From assembly GCF_900112415.1 (NCBI RefSeq), contig NZ_FOLV01000003.1, positions 231,195 to 270,610 on the forward strand: a stretch of DNA of 39,416 nt, written 5' to 3'. Of this stretch, positions 7,137 to 15,767 are shown in pieces (the stretch's first letter is position 1; each line of letters begins with the position of its first letter). The DNA is from Bacillus sp. 491mf. GTDB lineage: Bacteria > Bacillota > Bacilli > Bacillales > Bacillaceae_G. Position numbers and translations under genes: made by a program. Under the pieces are notes generated by a model. That model ran no database searches. It was not told where the DNA came from and saw nothing but the letters and a program-made list of their open reading frames with translations.

Positions 7137-8048
7137 ATGAAGCAGCAAAAATCAATAGCACTGCCGTTAGCGATTTCGATTATTACGATTTCATTTGCGG
7201 CTATCTTTGTAAAAATGTCTACAGCACCATCTTCTATTTTAAGTATGTATCGTTTATGGATGATTGTCATAATTATGCTTCCTATTGTATGGAAGAAAAG
7301 AGAGGAATTTACGAGAATTAAGAAGAAAGACTGGGTATTTTTAAGTGGATCCGGTTTCTTTTTAGCGCTGCATTTCCTTCTATGGTTTGCATCGTTAAAA
7401 TATACAACAGTTGCAAGTTCAACGATTATTTTGGCATTGCAGCCACTCGTATCTCTTATCGGAGGATTTTTCTTATTTAAAGAAAGAACAACACTCATTT
7501 CACTAGCAACAATGGGAATTGCTATTATTGGTGTAGGATGTATTGGATGGGGAGATTTAGGACTAAGCGAAGAGGCCGTCTTAGGGGATATACTATCATT
7601 CTTTAGTGTAATTGCAGTGGTTGGCTATTTATTTATAGGGCAAACGACAGTGAAAAAAGTATCACATTGGATTTATAGTTTTACTGTCTTTACATTTGCA
7701 GCTATATTTTTAAGTATATATAACATGATGTTGCAAATTCCACTTACAGGATATTCATCATGGGACTGGACTGTATTTTTCTTACTTGCAACTGTACCGA
7801 CTATATCTCAAATGATTAATAACTGGTTATTGAATTATGTAAATGCAACAACCATTTCTATGAGTATTTTAGGTGAGCCTGTTGGTGCGATGATCCTTGC
7901 TTTCTTTTTACTCGGTGAAAAATTAAATTCTACGCAAGTGGTCGGAAGTGTTCTTGTATTATGCGGCGTATGTATCTTTTTATTACAGCAACAAAAGCGC
8001 CCATATAAAGAATCGGTAGAAGGTATGGGATATCCGCAAGAGACGTAA
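7137..8048 (+). CDS. EamA/DMT-superfamily transporter
   Basis: 303 residues with about ten hydrophobic segments arranged as two EamA repeats. The first repeat ends around SLIGGFFLFKERTT and the second around GEPVGAMILAFFLLGEKLN, both carrying the family's Pro/Glu helix-end signature. It is an inner-membrane metabolite or drug exporter by family; the substrate cannot be read. ATG 7137 follows AAGGAG at 9 nt; the upstream ATG 7092 lies at the edge of a repeat and has no site. It is monocistronic, with a convergent terminator downstream. Confidence 0.88.
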   Translation: MKQQKSIALPLAISIITISFAAIFVKMSTAPSSILSMYRLWMIVIIMLPIVWKKREEFTRIKKKDWVFLSGSGFFLALHFLLWFASLKYTTVASSTIILALQPLVSLIGGFFLFKERTTLISLATMGIAIIGVGCIGWGDLGLSEEAVLGDILSFFSVIAVVGYLFIGQTTVKKVSHWIYSFTVFTFAAIFLSIYNMMLQIPLTGYSSWDWTVFFLLATVPTISQMINNWLLNYVNATTISMSILGEPVGAMILAFFLLGEKLNSTQVVGSVLVLCGVCIFLLQQQKRPYKESVEGMGYPQET

Positions 8049-8065
8049 GGAAGAAGTGTTTAGGC

Positions 8066-8108
8066 AACTAGCCATCAGTGAGGAGCCGATGGCTAGTTTG
8101 TATTTTAT
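8066..8108. terminator. Terminator between EamA gene and Ig-like gene
   Basis: AACTAGCCATC pairs with GATGGCTAGTT, followed by TGTATTTTATTT. It is convergent, so it may act for both genes. Confidence 0.75.
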
Positions 8109-8482
8109 TTAGGCTTTATTATATAGGGCTGAACGTAAACTATACATAGATCGCGAAATTTACCTTCTACAGTTGTGACAATAATAACGGCTCGTCCAGA
8201 CTGTTTTCCTATTACAGTTGCTTTCTGATGTTCGGTATGAATCTCTGCAATATGGGGGTTTGTGCACGTCCAAATGACCTCTTGGTTACTTGCTTGTGAA
8301 GGAAGGACAGCTGCTGTAAGCTCGGCACGTTGCCCATTTTTTAGTTTTAACTTAGCTTTCTGCAGTTGTATACCGATGACCGGCACAGGAGAAGGGAGAA
8401 TAGAAATATGAGGCAGATCTGTTTGTAGTGCAGCACATGAAGAAGATATAGGGTGTTTTTGTGAGTGAAATGGTGATTGCAT
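8105..8482 (-). CDS. Small protein with bacterial Ig-like (BIG2) domain
   Basis: 125 residues. Residues ~38-118 read as one BIG2-type Ig-like domain: KLKLKNGQRAELTAAVLPSQ, then the EVIWTCTNPHIAEI strand with its conserved Trp and Asn-Pro, then ATVIGKQSGRAVIIVTT. Such domains usually occur in surface adhesins, yet here there is no signal peptide, membrane segment or anchor. The N-terminal ~35 residues are Ser/Pro/His-rich. AGGAGG lies 9 nt before ATG 8482. Function is unknown; a spore-layer or cytoplasmic structural role is possible. Confidence 0.75.
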   Translation of the reverse strand: MQSPFHSQKHPISSSCAALQTDLPHISILPSPVPVIGIQLQKAKLKLKNGQRAELTAAVLPSQASNQEVIWTCTNPHIAEIHTEHQKATVIGKQSGRAVIIVTTVEGKFRDLCIVYVQPYIIKPK

Positions 8483-8639
8483 ATAAGGTGTCCTCCTTCT
8501 TATTAATGTTCTTAGTTATACTATATACAAAGAATGTTAGAAATAATTTAAGGTAATATAAAGAATTTGTTAATTTACAGAAAATTCAGTACAATAATAT
8601 GTAAATACAAATTGAAAAAATGACATAAAGTGAAACTTT

Positions 8640-8673
8640 AATCAGTGGGGGTTTTCTTCATCCCCCACTGATT
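8640..8673 (+). repeat. Perfect 12-bp hairpin in intergenic repeat block
   Basis: AATCAGTGGGGG pairs with CCCCCACTGATT around a 10-nt T-rich loop. It belongs to a composite intergenic block that starts near 8620 with AATTGAAAAAATGACATAAA, the same opening as at 6867. A second small pairing, AGCCC with GGGCT followed by TTTT, comes just after (8677-8697). Confidence 0.7.
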
Positions 8674-8730
8674 ATCAGCCCTCACCAATCGGGCTTTTAC
8701 GGGCAGTTTATCTCCCGCCTAACTTCTTAA

Positions 8731-8850
8731 GAAAAGCGGAAGCGGCTCGCTCAGAATCGCAGGACGCCCACGCCCCTGACAGAGAGGCGCTTTTTGCCTC
8801 GTCCGAGGGGGCGAAACGACCGGAGATTCTAGCCGCTGGAGCTGGACAAT
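8731..8850 (+). repeat. Structured Bacillus-type intergenic element, full copy
   Basis: It begins GAAAAGCGGAAGCGGCT and ends AGCCGCTGGAGCTGGACAA. The flanks pair over a long distance (GCGGCT with AGCCGC, AGAATC with GATTCT), and the GC-rich interior has further arms (GAGGCGC, GCCTC). GC content is far above the surroundings. I recall similar elements between genes in many Bacillaceae; the name and function are unknown to me. Confidence 0.6.
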
Positions 8851-8910
8851 GTTTTCGCTGAATTTTGAGGTGGGAGTATTACTGCCCACGAATAGCGGGA
8901 TAAAAATTTC

Positions 8911-8980
8911 AGGTGGGGGAGAGCATCTGACCGTGCAGAGAGGCGGTCACTGTTAGCGGTGATTTGCATGTTGAAAAATC
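8911..8980 (+). repeat. Dispersed intergenic repeat, copy 4
   Basis: It carries the core TGACCG (8928-8933) exactly complementary to CGGTCA (8944-8949), preceded by GGGGGAGAGCATC and followed by GATTTGCATGTTGAAAAATC, the usual end boundary of this family. Confidence 0.65.
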
Positions 8981-8993
8981 AAAATGGATGAAT

Positions 8994-9043
8994 AAAAAAA
9001 CAATGCCTGCTTCTATTGTACAGAAGCAGGCATTGTTTTTTTA
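8994..9043 (-). terminator. Terminator of putP
   Basis: AACAATGCCTGCTTCT pairs with AGAAGCAGGCATTGTT, a 16-bp perfect stem with a 7-nt loop and A/T runs on both sides. It lies 2 nt beyond the putP stop. Confidence 0.9.
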
Positions 9044-9044
9044 T

Positions 9045-10508
9045 TTAAGAAGCTACTTTTTCAAATTCTTCAAATTCTTTTTGAACATTTTTTGATGGCT
9101 TTGTTAGTAGGCTTACAATAATAATAGCGAGTAAGCTCGCAGCAAAACCAGGAATCATTTCATATAGCATATCTTTTAAAAACTTAAATTGTGTCCACGT
9201 AATAACGGTTGTTGCACCGGCGATCATCCCAGCAAGAGCGCCCCATTTCGTCATTCGTTTCCAGTATAAGCTTAATAAAATAACTGGTCCAAATGAAGAA
9301 CCGAATCCTGCCCAAGCGTAACCAACAAGCGCTAAAATTGTGTCATTTTGTTTAAAGGCAAGGCTGCTTGCTATTAGAGCAATGAACAGAACGGCCATAC
9401 GCCCTACAAAAACAAGTTCGCGGTCCGTTGCCGAGCGACGGAAAAATGTTCTGTATAAATCTTCAGTTACAGCACTTGATGTAACAAGAAGCTGTGAAGA
9501 AATTGTACTCATAATTGCCGCTAAAATGGCAGCTAATAAAAACCCAGTAATGAACGGGTGGAATAAAATATTTCCAAGCTCAAGGAAAATCGTTTCTGGA
9601 TCTGCTAATTTCATTCCTTTGTCAGCATAATAAGCAATTCCAATTAGTCCAGTAAACATTGCACCGACAATAGAGAAGATCATCCAGCTCATACCGATGC
9701 GGCGAGCACTTTTTAACTCTTTTACAGATGAAATCGCCATAAATCGTACGATAATATGAGGTTGTCCAACATAACCAAGACCCCAAGCAAATAAAGAAAT
9801 GATGCCGAGTACAGAAGTACCTTTAAAGATATTTAATAAGTTTGGATCAATAGATTTAATTGTATGAAATGCTGGCCCAAGACCATTTACATGCATAATC
9901 GTTACAATTGGAACTAAAACGAGTGCAACGACCATAATAATTCCTTGTACGAAGTCTGTCCAACTTACCGCCAAGAAACCGCCAAATAACGTATAAGCTA
10001 CGACAACGGCACCGACGATGAAAAGTCCCATATGATAGTCCATTCCAAATGTATTACGAAATAGAACAGCACCTGAAACTAATCCCGAAGCTACATAAAA
10101 TGTAAAGAAAATCATAATAACAAGTCCGGAAACAAGGCGTAGCATATGAGATTTATCATGGAAGCGATGTTCTAAAAATTCTGGAATTGTAATTGAGTTG
10201 TTTGCAAGTTCAGAGTAGGTACGTAAGCGAGGAGCGACGTATAGCCAGTTTGCATAAGCGCCGAGTGTTAAGCCGATCGCAATCCAACTGCTGCTTAGAC
10301 CTGTTGCAAACATAGCACCGGGTAACCCCATTAACAGCCATCCGCTCATATCAGCAGCGCCTGCACTTAGTGCTGTTACTGCGGGGCCTAATGTACGCCC
10401 GCCAAGCATATAGTCTGTTAAATTTGATGTTCGTTTGTAGGCGATATAGCCAATCACTAACATCCCGATCATATAGATCGAAATAGAAATTAAAATCTGT
10501 GTGTTCAT
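9045..10508 (-). CDS. putP: Sodium/proline symporter PutP
   Basis: 487 residues, about 13 transmembrane segments, sodium:solute symporter family. Family marks include LTDYMLGGRTLGPAVTALSA near the N-terminus with GAADMSGWLLMGLPGA in the second segment (the Na/proline site region of PutP), GFLAVSWTDFVQG, and WGLGYVGQPHIIVRFMAI. It would import proline with Na+, for nutrition or osmoprotection. ATG 10508 follows AAAGGGGAC; the ORF extension to 10544 has no better site. It is monocistronic with its own terminator, and divergent from the trp leader across an AT-rich spacer of about 260 bp. The paralogue type (PutP versus osmotic OpuE) cannot be separated by eye. Confidence 0.9.
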   Translation of the reverse strand: MNTQILISISIYMIGMLVIGYIAYKRTSNLTDYMLGGRTLGPAVTALSAGAADMSGWLLMGLPGAMFATGLSSSWIAIGLTLGAYANWLYVAPRLRTYSELANNSITIPEFLEHRFHDKSHMLRLVSGLVIMIFFTFYVASGLVSGAVLFRNTFGMDYHMGLFIVGAVVVAYTLFGGFLAVSWTDFVQGIIMVVALVLVPIVTIMHVNGLGPAFHTIKSIDPNLLNIFKGTSVLGIISLFAWGLGYVGQPHIIVRFMAISSVKELKSARRIGMSWMIFSIVGAMFTGLIGIAYYADKGMKLADPETIFLELGNILFHPFITGFLLAAILAAIMSTISSQLLVTSSAVTEDLYRTFFRRSATDRELVFVGRMAVLFIALIASSLAFKQNDTILALVGYAWAGFGSSFGPVILLSLYWKRMTKWGALAGMIAGATTVITWTQFKFLKDMLYEMIPGFAASLLAIIIVSLLTKPSKNVQKEFEEFEKVAS

Positions 10509-10765
10509 ATTAGTCCCCTTTCCAAGTAGTATCTTTTGATGCATTACATATTATAATCTAACATGATTATGTGTAAAAATCTATCCTCTAAATATGAATT
10601 TTCAGAAATGTAAGCGTATTTAGAAGATATATTATTTTACTAATATAAAGTTTTTTGTTGATGTATAGATATTTTTATAGAGTATTTATTATTTTTACAT
10701 AAAAATGAGTTATTTTGTCAATATAATATTCAATATGTACATAAAAAATATTTTTTTTGAAAGTA
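10509..10765. other. AT-rich divergent spacer between putP and trp promoter
   Basis: No gene and no clear repeat. On the minus strand TTGACA (10716-10721 reversed) could be a -35 element for putP, but no good -10 follows at 17 nt, so no promoter is called. Confidence 0.5.
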
Positions 10766-10795
10766 TTGACTTCTAAAAAAAGAAAAGCATATAAT
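10766..10795 (+). promoter_or_regulatory. Sigma-A promoter of the trp operon
   Basis: TTGACT at 10766-10771 and TATAAT at 10790-10795 with an 18-bp spacer. The predicted transcript starts near 10802, just before stem I of the first T-box. Confidence 0.75.
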
Positions 10796-10802
10796 GATTT
10801 CA

Positions 10803-11073
10803 AATTTAAAAATGCAAGCGTTGATGAAGAAGAGTACATATTATGGACATGTCAGAGAGCTGATGGTTGGTGCGAATCAGTATGAAAGTAATATGGAATG
10901 GGCTTCGGAGCTTCCAGACCGAAACGAAAGAAGTAGGCTTTGGCGAAAAGATCTCATCGTTACAAGAGACACGTATTGTATTTCGATACGGAAAAGTGCG
11001 TTACTTTTGTAACGAATTAAGGTGGCACCACGGGAGTACCCGTCCTTTTTATAGGATGAGTACTCCCTTTTTG
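10803..11073 (+). promoter_or_regulatory. T-box riboswitch 1 (tRNA-Trp) with terminator
   Basis: Stem I is closed by GATGA (10823) and TCATC (10954). It contains GAAGAGTAC and AGAGAGCTGATGGTTGGTGC landmarks and a specifier loop GGAATGGGC whose codon is TGG (Trp) at 10899-10901. The T-box sequence AAGGTGGCACCACG begins near 11019. Terminator arms GGGAGTAC (11032) and GTACTCCC (11059-11066) are followed by TTTTT. The bulge TGGC is exactly complementary to a GCCA 3' end, as expected for tRNA-Trp with discriminator G. Uncharged tRNA-Trp would favour the antiterminator and transcription of trp. Confidence 0.93.
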
Positions 11074-11094
11074 TATAGAAAAAAATGAATAGGA

Positions 11095-11360
11095 TAAATC
11101 GATGAGTAAGAAGAGTACGTATATTGGAGACGTTTCAGAGAGCCGGGGATAGGTGAGAGCCCGGTGCGGTGCCATATGCGGAATGGGCTTACGAGAGGTA
11201 TGCTGAACTGTAAGTAGGCAGGCCCGGGTTCCGCCGTTACAAGGATAGGATATAAGATTGTATCTGAAAAAGCGGGATGCTTTGCATCCAACAAGAGGTG
11301 GTACCGCGGTATATTTATCGTCCTCTGCATATTTCCATATGCAGGGGACTTTTTTATTTT
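11095..11360 (+). promoter_or_regulatory. T-box riboswitch 2 (tRNA-Trp) with terminator
   Basis: A second complete T-box follows the first terminator. It has GATGAGTAAGAAGAGTACG, AGAGAGCCGGGGATAGGTG, the specifier loop GCGGAATGGGC with TGG at 11184-11186, and the T-box sequence AGAGGTGGTACCGCGG near 11294. The terminator stem is GTCCTCTGCATAT (11320-11332) against ATATGCAGGGGAC with a T-run to about 11360. The bulge is TGGT, so pairing with the GCCA end needs a U-G pair at the discriminator. The trpE ribosome site follows directly. Tandem Trp T-boxes replace the TRAP control used by B. subtilis. Confidence 0.93.
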
Positions 11361-11379
11361 AGGAAAAGAGGTGACAGTG

Positions 11380-12798
11380 ATGATAACGAAAGACCAATTT
11401 ATCATACAAAAACAGCAAGGGAAAACCTTTCTTATGATTCAAGAAGAAGAGGGAGATAGCGTGACACCGATTGCGCTATATCGCCGGATGAAAGGTGAGA
11501 AAACATTTCTACTTGAAAGCTCGCAGCTTCATCAAGATAAAGGGCGTTATTCCTATTTAGGATGTGATCCTTATGGAGAAATAAAAAGTACCGGTAGTAG
11601 AGTAGAAATTACGATAAATGGTGTGCTAGAAAAGGTAAACGGAAATGTATTAAAGGTGTTAGAAAGTTTTCTTACACTCGGGAAAGTTGAGAGCCCGTTT
11701 CCATTTTGCGGAGGAGCGGTTGGCTATATTGGGTATGACGTCATTCGGCAATATGAAGATATTGGAGAGATGCTTGCTGATCCTTTAAATATTCCAGAAG
11801 TGCATGTCCTATTGCATCGCATGTTCGTTGTATACGATCATGTAAGGCAAAAGATATCATTTGTGTATGTCTATCGCAGCGGCGATACAGATTCGTATGA
11901 AGAGGTTTATGAACAGCTGCAAACATATAAACAAAAATTGCTGCAGGAATCAGAGGAACAGATAGAAGAGCCTGATGCTTCCTTATCATTTACATCTTCT
12001 GTAACAGAAGAAAGGTTTTACAAAATGGTTGAGCAGGCAAAGGAATATATTCGGGCAGGAGATATCTTTCAAGTTGTGTTATCACAGCGGTTGCAAAGTG
12101 ATTTTACAGGAAATCCATTTGCGTTATATCGCCGTCTTCGCACAGCAAATCCATCTCCTTATATGTTTTATATTGATTTTCAAGATTACGTCGTACTTGG
12201 TTCTTCACCGGAAAGCTTACTTTCTGTACGAGATGAAAAGGTGATGACAAATCCAATCGCCGGAACAAGGCCGCGCGGAAATACAAAAGAAGAGGATGAA
12301 AAAATAGCGAAAGAACTACTTGTAAATGAAAAGGAACGGGCGGAGCATATGATGCTTGTTGATTTAGGAAGAAATGATATTGGCCGGGTGAGTGAGATCG
12401 GTTCCGTTCAATTAGATAAATATATGAAAATCGAGAAGTATTCGCATGTTATGCATATTGTATCTGAAGTTTACGGAATATTGCGAAAACAGATGAATTG
12501 TTTTGATGCGTTAGCACATTGCTTACCTGCAGGCACTGTATCAGGAGCCCCTAAAATTAGAGCAATGGAAATTATAAACGAATTAGAAACAGAAAAACGA
12601 AATGTGTACGCCGGAGCAGTTGGGTATATTTCATTTTCTGGGAATATGGATATGGCACTGGCGATACGAACGATGGTTGTAAAAGACGAGAAAGCGTATG
12701 TACAGGCGGGGGCTGGCGTTGTTTATGATTCGAGTCCTGCGGCCGAATATGAAGAAACACTAAATAAAGCAAAAGCACTTTTGGAGGTAATGAAATGA
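11380..12798 (+). CDS. trpE: Anthranilate synthase component I
   Basis: 472 residues. It converts chorismate plus ammonia (from TrpG) to anthranilate, the first committed step of tryptophan synthesis. An N-terminal LLESS motif of the kind that binds feedback Trp in TrpE is present. The chorismate-binding half shows LRTANPSPYMFYI, ITNPIAGTRPRG-type sequence (MTNPIAGTRPRGN), HMMLVDLGRNDIGRVS, CLPAGTVSGAPKIRAMEII and VQAGAGVVYDSSPAAEYEET. ATG 11380 follows AGAGGTGA at 6 nt; an in-frame GTG at 11371 overlaps that site. It overlaps trpG by 4 nt (ATGA). It is controlled by the two T-boxes upstream. Confidence 0.97.
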   Translation: MITKDQFIIQKQQGKTFLMIQEEEGDSVTPIALYRRMKGEKTFLLESSQLHQDKGRYSYLGCDPYGEIKSTGSRVEITINGVLEKVNGNVLKVLESFLTLGKVESPFPFCGGAVGYIGYDVIRQYEDIGEMLADPLNIPEVHVLLHRMFVVYDHVRQKISFVYVYRSGDTDSYEEVYEQLQTYKQKLLQESEEQIEEPDASLSFTSSVTEERFYKMVEQAKEYIRAGDIFQVVLSQRLQSDFTGNPFALYRRLRTANPSPYMFYIDFQDYVVLGSSPESLLSVRDEKVMTNPIAGTRPRGNTKEEDEKIAKELLVNEKERAEHMMLVDLGRNDIGRVSEIGSVQLDKYMKIEKYSHVMHIVSEVYGILRKQMNCFDALAHCLPAGTVSGAPKIRAMEIINELETEKRNVYAGAVGYISFSGNMDMALAIRTMVVKDEKAYVQAGAGVVYDSSPAAEYEETLNKAKALLEVMK

Positions 12799-13382
12799 TT
12801 GTCTTAATTGATAACTATGATTCGTTCACATATAACTTGTATCAATTGTTAGGCCATCACACAGAACAAATTGTTGTCGTGCGTAACGATGAAGTGACAA
12901 TTGAGGAACTAGCAAATATGAAGCCAAAGGCAATTATTCTTTCACCAGGACCTGGAAGGCCGGAAGATGCCGGGATTTGTGTGAATGTAATTGGGCATTT
13001 TTATAAAACAGTTCCGATTCTCGGAATTTGTCTAGGGCATCAAGCGATTGTTACTGCTTTTGGCGGAGAAGTTGTGCGAGCAGAAAAAATCAAACATGGG
13101 AAAACATCACTTGTAAAACATAATGGCACATCGATATTTTCATATATAAAACAACCGATGACAGCGATGCGTTATCATTCGCTCGTAGCAAAGCAGCACA
13201 ATCTTCCGGGTTGTTTTGAAGTATTAGCGACAGCGATGGATGACGGAGAAATTATGGCAATTCGCCATCATTACTATCCGCTTATCGGATTACAGTTTCA
13301 TCCGGAATCAATCGCAACTGAAGAAGGCGATACATTAATACAGGCGTTTTTATCGAATATCAAAGAGGAGGAGAGAGTATGA
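12795..13382 (+). CDS. trpG: Anthranilate synthase component II (glutamine amidotransferase)
   Basis: 195 residues, class I glutamine amidotransferase. The oxyanion/nucleophile motif [11 protein letters not shown] carries the catalytic Cys, and FHPESI near the C-terminus carries the catalytic His-x-Glu. [11 protein letters not shown] at the start and [12 protein letters not shown] are typical of TrpG/PabA. It supplies ammonia to TrpE. Unlike B. subtilis, where the amidotransferase is encoded in the folate operon and shared, this copy is inside the trp operon. It overlaps both trpE and trpD by 4 nt, implying translational coupling. Confidence 0.97.
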   Translation: MIVLIDNYDSFTYNLYQLLGHHTEQIVVVRNDEVTIEELANMKPKAIILSPGPGRPEDAGICVNVIGHFYKTVPILGICLGHQAIVTAFGGEVVRAEKIKHGKTSLVKHNGTSIFSYIKQPMTAMRYHSLVAKQHNLPGCFEVLATAMDDGEIMAIRHHYYPLIGLQFHPESIATEEGDTLIQAFLSNIKEEERV

Positions 13383-14404
13383 ATGGCCATCTTCGAAAAT
13401 TAATAGAGAGGCAAGACTTAACAGAACATGAAATGTATGAAGCAGGTATTAGCTTATTAAGCGAAGATATTTTAGAAAGTGAAATTGCAGCCTTTTTAGC
13501 ATTGTTAAAGGCAAAGGGTGAAACGGCAGATGAAATATATGGCCTTGTGTGCGCTCTTCGTGAAAAAGCATTGCCATTTTCGAATCATATTATAGGGGCG
13601 ATGGACAATTGCGGAACAGGAGGAGACGGAGCGCAAACATTTAATGTGAGTACAACATCAGCTTTCGTACTCGCCGGTGCAGGTGTAAAGGTTGCGAAAC
13701 ATGGAAACCGCGCCGTTTCTAGTAAAACAGGAAGTGCCGATTTATTAGAAGAACTCGGTGTAAATATTGCATGTTCGGCAAAGCAAATTGATTATTTGCT
13801 AGCGAACGTCGGGATTGCTTTTCTATTTGCGCCAGCGATGCATCCAGCACTGCGCCTTGTTATGAAAGTAAGAAAAGAATTAAACGTTCCAACAATTTTT
13901 AACTTAATCGGGCCACTTACTAACCCAATCGACTTAGAAACACAGTTCGTCGGTATTTATAAACGAGAGATGTTACGTCCGGTAGCAGAAGTACTCCAAA
14001 AGCTTGGTAGAAAAAGAGCAATTGTTGTAAATGGTAGCGGATTTTTAGATGAAGCATCTTTGCAAGGAGAGAATCACGTCGCAATTTTAAAAGATAACAA
14101 CATTATTGAAATGAGTATTTCTCCAGAAGAGTATGGATTTTCATGTGTGAAAAACGAATCGATTCGAGGCGGAGATGCAAAGGAAAATGCCAATATTACA
14201 TTACATGTGCTGCGCGGAGAAGATAGCGTATACCGTGATACAGTGTTATTCAATGCAGGGCTTGCGCTGTTTGCAAATGGAAAGGCAAGGACAATTGAAG
14301 AGGGCATTCGCTTAGCGGCTCATAGCATTGATTCAGGAAAGGCGCTGGAGAAATTACAGTTATTAATTGCTGAAAGTAACAAAAAGCTAGAGAGGGTGAA
14401 CTAA
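13379..14404 (+). CDS. trpD: Anthranilate phosphoribosyltransferase
   Basis: 341 residues. It transfers phosphoribose from PRPP to anthranilate. The glycine-rich PRPP loop [16 protein letters not shown] and the following [20 protein letters not shown] are the family signature; [11 protein letters not shown] and [10 protein letters not shown] follow in the usual order. Length is normal. It starts by a 4-nt overlap with trpG and ends directly against trpC (TAA then ATG). Confidence 0.97.
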   Translation: MNGHLRKLIERQDLTEHEMYEAGISLLSEDILESEIAAFLALLKAKGETADEIYGLVCALREKALPFSNHIIGAMDNCGTGGDGAQTFNVSTTSAFVLAGAGVKVAKHGNRAVSSKTGSADLLEELGVNIACSAKQIDYLLANVGIAFLFAPAMHPALRLVMKVRKELNVPTIFNLIGPLTNPIDLETQFVGIYKREMLRPVAEVLQKLGRKRAIVVNGSGFLDEASLQGENHVAILKDNNIIEMSISPEEYGFSCVKNESIRGGDAKENANITLHVLRGEDSVYRDTVLFNAGLALFANGKARTIEEGIRLAAHSIDSGKALEKLQLLIAESNKKLERVN

Positions 14405-15166
14405 ATGGAAACAATTTTAACCGAAATTATTGAGCAAAAAAAGAAAGAAGTAGAAGTGCTTTACGAAACGTGTGTCCTAGTAAAGAAAAAACGTACATTA
14501 TATTCTCTCGTAGAAGCACTAGGGCAATTTACTGTTATTGCAGAAATAAAACGCGCTTCACCGTCTAAAGGGGATATTAACTTACACGTTGATGTTGCGA
14601 AACAAGCGGAGCTCTATGAAACAAATGGTGCCGGAGCAATCTCTGTTTTAACAGATAGTCAATTTTTTAAGGGCTCTTTTCGCGATTTAGAAACGGTAAG
14701 AAATCGTGTGAATGTACCGCTTTTATGTAAAGATTTTATGATTGATCGAATCCAAATTGACCGGGCATATGATGCGGGAGCCAATCTCATTTTACTAATT
14801 GTTGCGGCACTAACAAAAGAACAATTATTTGAGTTATATGCGTATGTGAAAGAGCTCGGCCTAGAAGCGATTGTCGAGATTCATAATGAAGAGGAGCTCG
14901 AAATAGCGTTAGAGTTAAATCCAGATATTATCGGAGTAAACAATCGAAATTTGAAAACATTCGAAGTGGATTTAAGAACGACAGAACAGCTCGGGAAACG
15001 GTTAAATGAACAAAACGTCCTTTGGATTAGCGAGAGTGGTATTCATACGAAAGAGGATATAATTCGTGTTAAGAGGGCCGGGGCAAAAGGAATTCTTGTC
15101 GGAGAAGCGTTCATGACAGCGCCGTCTGTCGAAGACTTTTTTCAAGTGCTGCAGGTGACGAAATGA
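14405..15166 (+). CDS. trpC: Indole-3-glycerol phosphate synthase
   Basis: 253 residues, TIM barrel. It closes the indole ring of CdRP to give indoleglycerol phosphate. Signatures present are [64 protein letters not shown] and ISESGIH, with [12 protein letters not shown] at the end binding phosphate. It starts on the base after the trpD stop and overlaps trpF by 4 nt. Confidence 0.97.
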   Translation: METILTEIIEQKKKEVEVLYETCVLVKKKRTLYSLVEALGQFTVIAEIKRASPSKGDINLHVDVAKQAELYETNGAGAISVLTDSQFFKGSFRDLETVRNRVNVPLLCKDFMIDRIQIDRAYDAGANLILLIVAALTKEQLFELYAYVKELGLEAIVEIHNEEELEIALELNPDIIGVNNRNLKTFEVDLRTTEQLGKRLNEQNVLWISESGIHTKEDIIRVKRAGAKGILVGEAFMTAPSVEDFFQVLQVTK

Positions 15167-15765
15167 AAGTAAAGATTTGCGGGATTACCGACAAAGAAAC
15201 TGCAAAAATTGCTTGTGAATACGGGGCCGATGCCATTGGATTTGTATTTGCGAAAAGTAAGCGGCAAATTACGCCAGACGGGGCAAAACAAATTATAGAG
15301 GAACTCCCGGAGAATGTAATGAAAGTTGGCGTTTTTGTAAATGAGTCAATTGAAGTGATTGAGAACATTGCAGAGCATTGTCGTTTAACGCACGTACAAC
15401 TGCATGGAGAGGAAGAAAACTATCACATTAGAAGATTGAATATTCCGTCTATAAAGGCGGTCGGTGTAAGCTTATGTGAAGATATAGAACGAGCAAAAGA
15501 ATATGAAACTGATTTTATATTATTCGATAGTCCGAAAGAACAGTTTCATGGCGGAAATGGAAAAACATTTTCATGGGAGTTATTGCAGTCAAATCCAGTT
15601 GGAAAAAAATGCATATTAGCCGGTGGATTACATCTTGAGAATATTACAGAAGCGATTGAAATGGTTCAGCCGTATATGGTTGACGTGAGCAGCGGTGTAG
15701 AAACAAATGGCAAAAAAGATATCGAGAAAATAAAACAATTTATAACAAAAGCGAAGGAGTGTTAA
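15163..15765 (+). CDS. trpF: Phosphoribosylanthranilate isomerase
   Basis: 200 residues, TIM barrel. It opens [12 protein letters not shown] with the catalytic Cys in the KICG motif, then [43 protein letters not shown] (catalytic Asp region) and [14 protein letters not shown] at the C-terminus. It converts PRA to CdRP. It is separate from trpC, as usual for Firmicutes. It overlaps trpC by 4 nt; trpB begins 3 nt after its stop. Confidence 0.96.
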   Translation: MKVKICGITDKETAKIACEYGADAIGFVFAKSKRQITPDGAKQIIEELPENVMKVGVFVNESIEVIENIAEHCRLTHVQLHGEEENYHIRRLNIPSIKAVGVSLCEDIERAKEYETDFILFDSPKEQFHGGNGKTFSWELLQSNPVGKKCILAGGLHLENITEAIEMVQPYMVDVSSGVETNGKKDIEKIKQFITKAKEC

Positions 15766-15767
15766 CT

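Noticed and set aside
10794-11088. Short frames of 72-73 codons in the trp leader, possible leader peptides
   Set aside because: They lie inside T-box stem I and have no ribosome site; control is by tRNA binding, not by leader translation.
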